From positions 1-64,000 of the forward strand of contig DEQQ01000095.1 of assembly GCA_002360455.1 (NCBI GenBank): 64,000 bases of DNA. The letters are read 5' to 3'. A program made the translations under genes and the position numbers. The notes under the pieces are model-generated. The model did no database searches and was not told where the DNA came from. It worked only from the letters and a program-made list of their open reading frames with translations. Position 1 is the first letter of the stretch, and each line of letters starts with the position of its first letter. This stretch comes from Saprospiraceae bacterium UBA3362. Lineage in GTDB: Bacteria; Bacteroidota; Bacteroidia; Chitinophagales; Saprospiraceae. Positions 63,123-64,000 of this stretch are shown in pieces.

Positions 63123-63887
63123 ATGAGTGAAAATAAAATTGTCTATTTGAGTAAAGCCTTGCCGGTGAGTATGGCAGATGAATGGTTTTCTATAGCCAAT
63201 AAAGATCATTTTTGGATGCAATGGAGATTTTTTGAAATTAAAAAAATGATCGGTTTAGTATCTTCATTTTCGGATAAAACATTCGAAATAGGTTGTGGAA
63301 ACGCAGTGGTAATGCAACAGATGGAACAAGATTCTTACAGTATTGATGGTTGTGATTTAAATTTGTATGCCTTGGAAAAATCAGAAAAAACAAAGGGCAA
63401 ATTATTTGTTTACAACATTTTTGATCAACATCAAGATGTCTATAAAAAGTATAAAAATATTTTATTACTGGATGTGATAGAACATATAGAAGATGATGTT
63501 ACATTTATTAAACAGTCTATTGCACATACTGAGGGAAATGGATATATCATTATCAATGTTCCGGCATCTATGATGTTGTTTAGCAAATATGACAGCGTCG
63601 CCGGTCACGTAAGAAGATACAATAAAGCAGGATTAAGGAAAAGTATGGAGGAGGCAGGATTGCAAGATATTCAAATCCGATATTGGGGTTGGAGCCTTAT
63701 CCCTATTGCTATTTTAAGAAAAATATGGCTTCAATTTAAGTCAAAAGAACAGGTCATAGAATCCGGATTTAAACCCGGCAACATGTTCACAGATAAGATT
63801 CTGCGTTCTCTTATGAGTATAGAGCAGAAAATAGGTAATTTTAGTTTCGGGACATCACTGATTGCCATTGCTAAAATTCCGTCTTAA
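63123..63887 (+). CDS. Class I SAM-dependent methyltransferase
   Basis: 254 residues. The SAM-binding motif is TFEIGCGNAVVMQQM; the later motifs LLLDVIEHIEDDV and GYIIINVPA fit the family. Probable substrates are lipid-linked sugars or surface polymers, judging from the glycosyltransferase 6 bp upstream. This is inference. Confidence 0.82.
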   Translation: MSENKIVYLSKALPVSMADEWFSIANKDHFWMQWRFFEIKKMIGLVSSFSDKTFEIGCGNAVVMQQMEQDSYSIDGCDLNLYALEKSEKTKGKLFVYNIFDQHQDVYKKYKNILLLDVIEHIEDDVTFIKQSIAHTEGNGYIIINVPASMMLFSKYDSVAGHVRRYNKAGLRKSMEEAGLQDIQIRYWGWSLIPIAILRKIWLQFKSKEQVIESGFKPGNMFTDKILRSLMSIEQKIGNFSFGTSLIAIAKIPS

Positions 63888-63924
63888 TTGTTTAGCCAAC
63901 ATTGTCGATTAAATTAACCAAAAA

Positions 63925-64000
63925 ATGAAGAAAAATAAGCAAACCGGGAAATTTCAAGAAGTTCCAAAGCAAGAAACGAAGCAACAGGATGTCATTGAGG
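63925..64000 (+). CDS. Start of a gene cut by the window edge
   Basis: ATG 63925 opens a frame that runs to the end: a Lys/Gln-rich start (MKKNKQTGKFQEVPKQE). 25 complete codons are visible, no motif. It follows the methyltransferase by 37 bp and may belong to the same operon. A product cannot be named. Confidence 0.55.
   Translation, partial: MKKNKQTGKFQEVPKQETKQQDVIE

Overview
The window comes from an AT-rich member of the Bacteroidota, most likely the Saprospiria lineage. This lineage call is an inference. It rests on: promoters with the Bacteroidota -7 box (TANNTTTG); almost no purine-rich ribosome binding sites; secreted proteins with type IX secretion C-terminal domains, including one gliding-motility-type (type B) domain; a kynureninase plus kynurenine monooxygenase pair; a long cyanophycin synthetase; and bacteroidete-restricted families (DUF2851, TolR/ExbD multiplets, four-helix-bundle proteins). 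Most of the window is ordinary chromosome. I see no phage, conjugative element, transposase, CRISPR array, rRNA or tRNA.

Layout. 1-5.0 kb: the end of a di-haem peroxidase gene, a small secreted protein, and a TonB energising operon (exbB, three exbD paralogues, tonB, a small membrane protein). 5.2-14.7 kb: topoisomerase IV subunit B, RNase HI with a secreted beta-propeller protein, a lipoprotein, XerD, and the overlapping kynU-kmo pair. 14.2-17.4 kb: a lipoprotein, an unknown acidic protein, a rhomboid protease and a frameshifted regulator. 17.5-22.2 kb is the accessory stretch: a four-helix-bundle gene bracketed by inverted arrays of a 7-bp repeat, a broken PQQ-type propeller lipoprotein, a second heptad array pair with no gene inside, a T9SS cargo protein and a frameshifted Cys-rich lipoprotein. 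22.5-38 kb: truA, a DoxX protein, rlmN-aroB-PBP1A, a DUF3089 hydrolase, a MOSC protein, a VOC protein, a giant T9SS type B surface protein, lipA and a fatty acid hydroxylase. 38-48.6 kb: an S9 peptidase, a porin, and a six-gene efflux operon (TolC, HlyD, two ATPases, two permeases) that is a split YbhF/S/R-type exporter. 48.6-56.3 kb: VanW, then rplM-rpsI-rpsB-tsf, pyrH, an M29 aminopeptidase, dihydrofolate reductase and DUF2851. 56.6-64 kb: cyanophycin synthetase, a POT peptide transporter, the RdgB pyrophosphatase, a glycosyltransferase, a methyltransferase and a truncated gene.

The observations I would follow up are non-coding. (1) Four copies of a roughly 91-110 bp structured element (7263, 10278, 37149 and 59370) share a 5' GGGC(A/G)T end that pairs with the 3' end. 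The terminal stem changes by compensating substitutions between copies, which argues for selection on structure. (2) Heptad arrays (AGTCGNN and its complement) surround the four-helix-bundle gene, and a gene-less version occurs 1.4 kb away, so this looks like a repeat-bounded cassette. (3) Two intergenic promoter-plus-terminator units of about 60 nt (803-866 and 22148-22203) look like small RNA genes. Three genes in the accessory stretch are interrupted. Two breaks are in homopolymers (assembly error or slippage) and one is a clean in-frame TGA.
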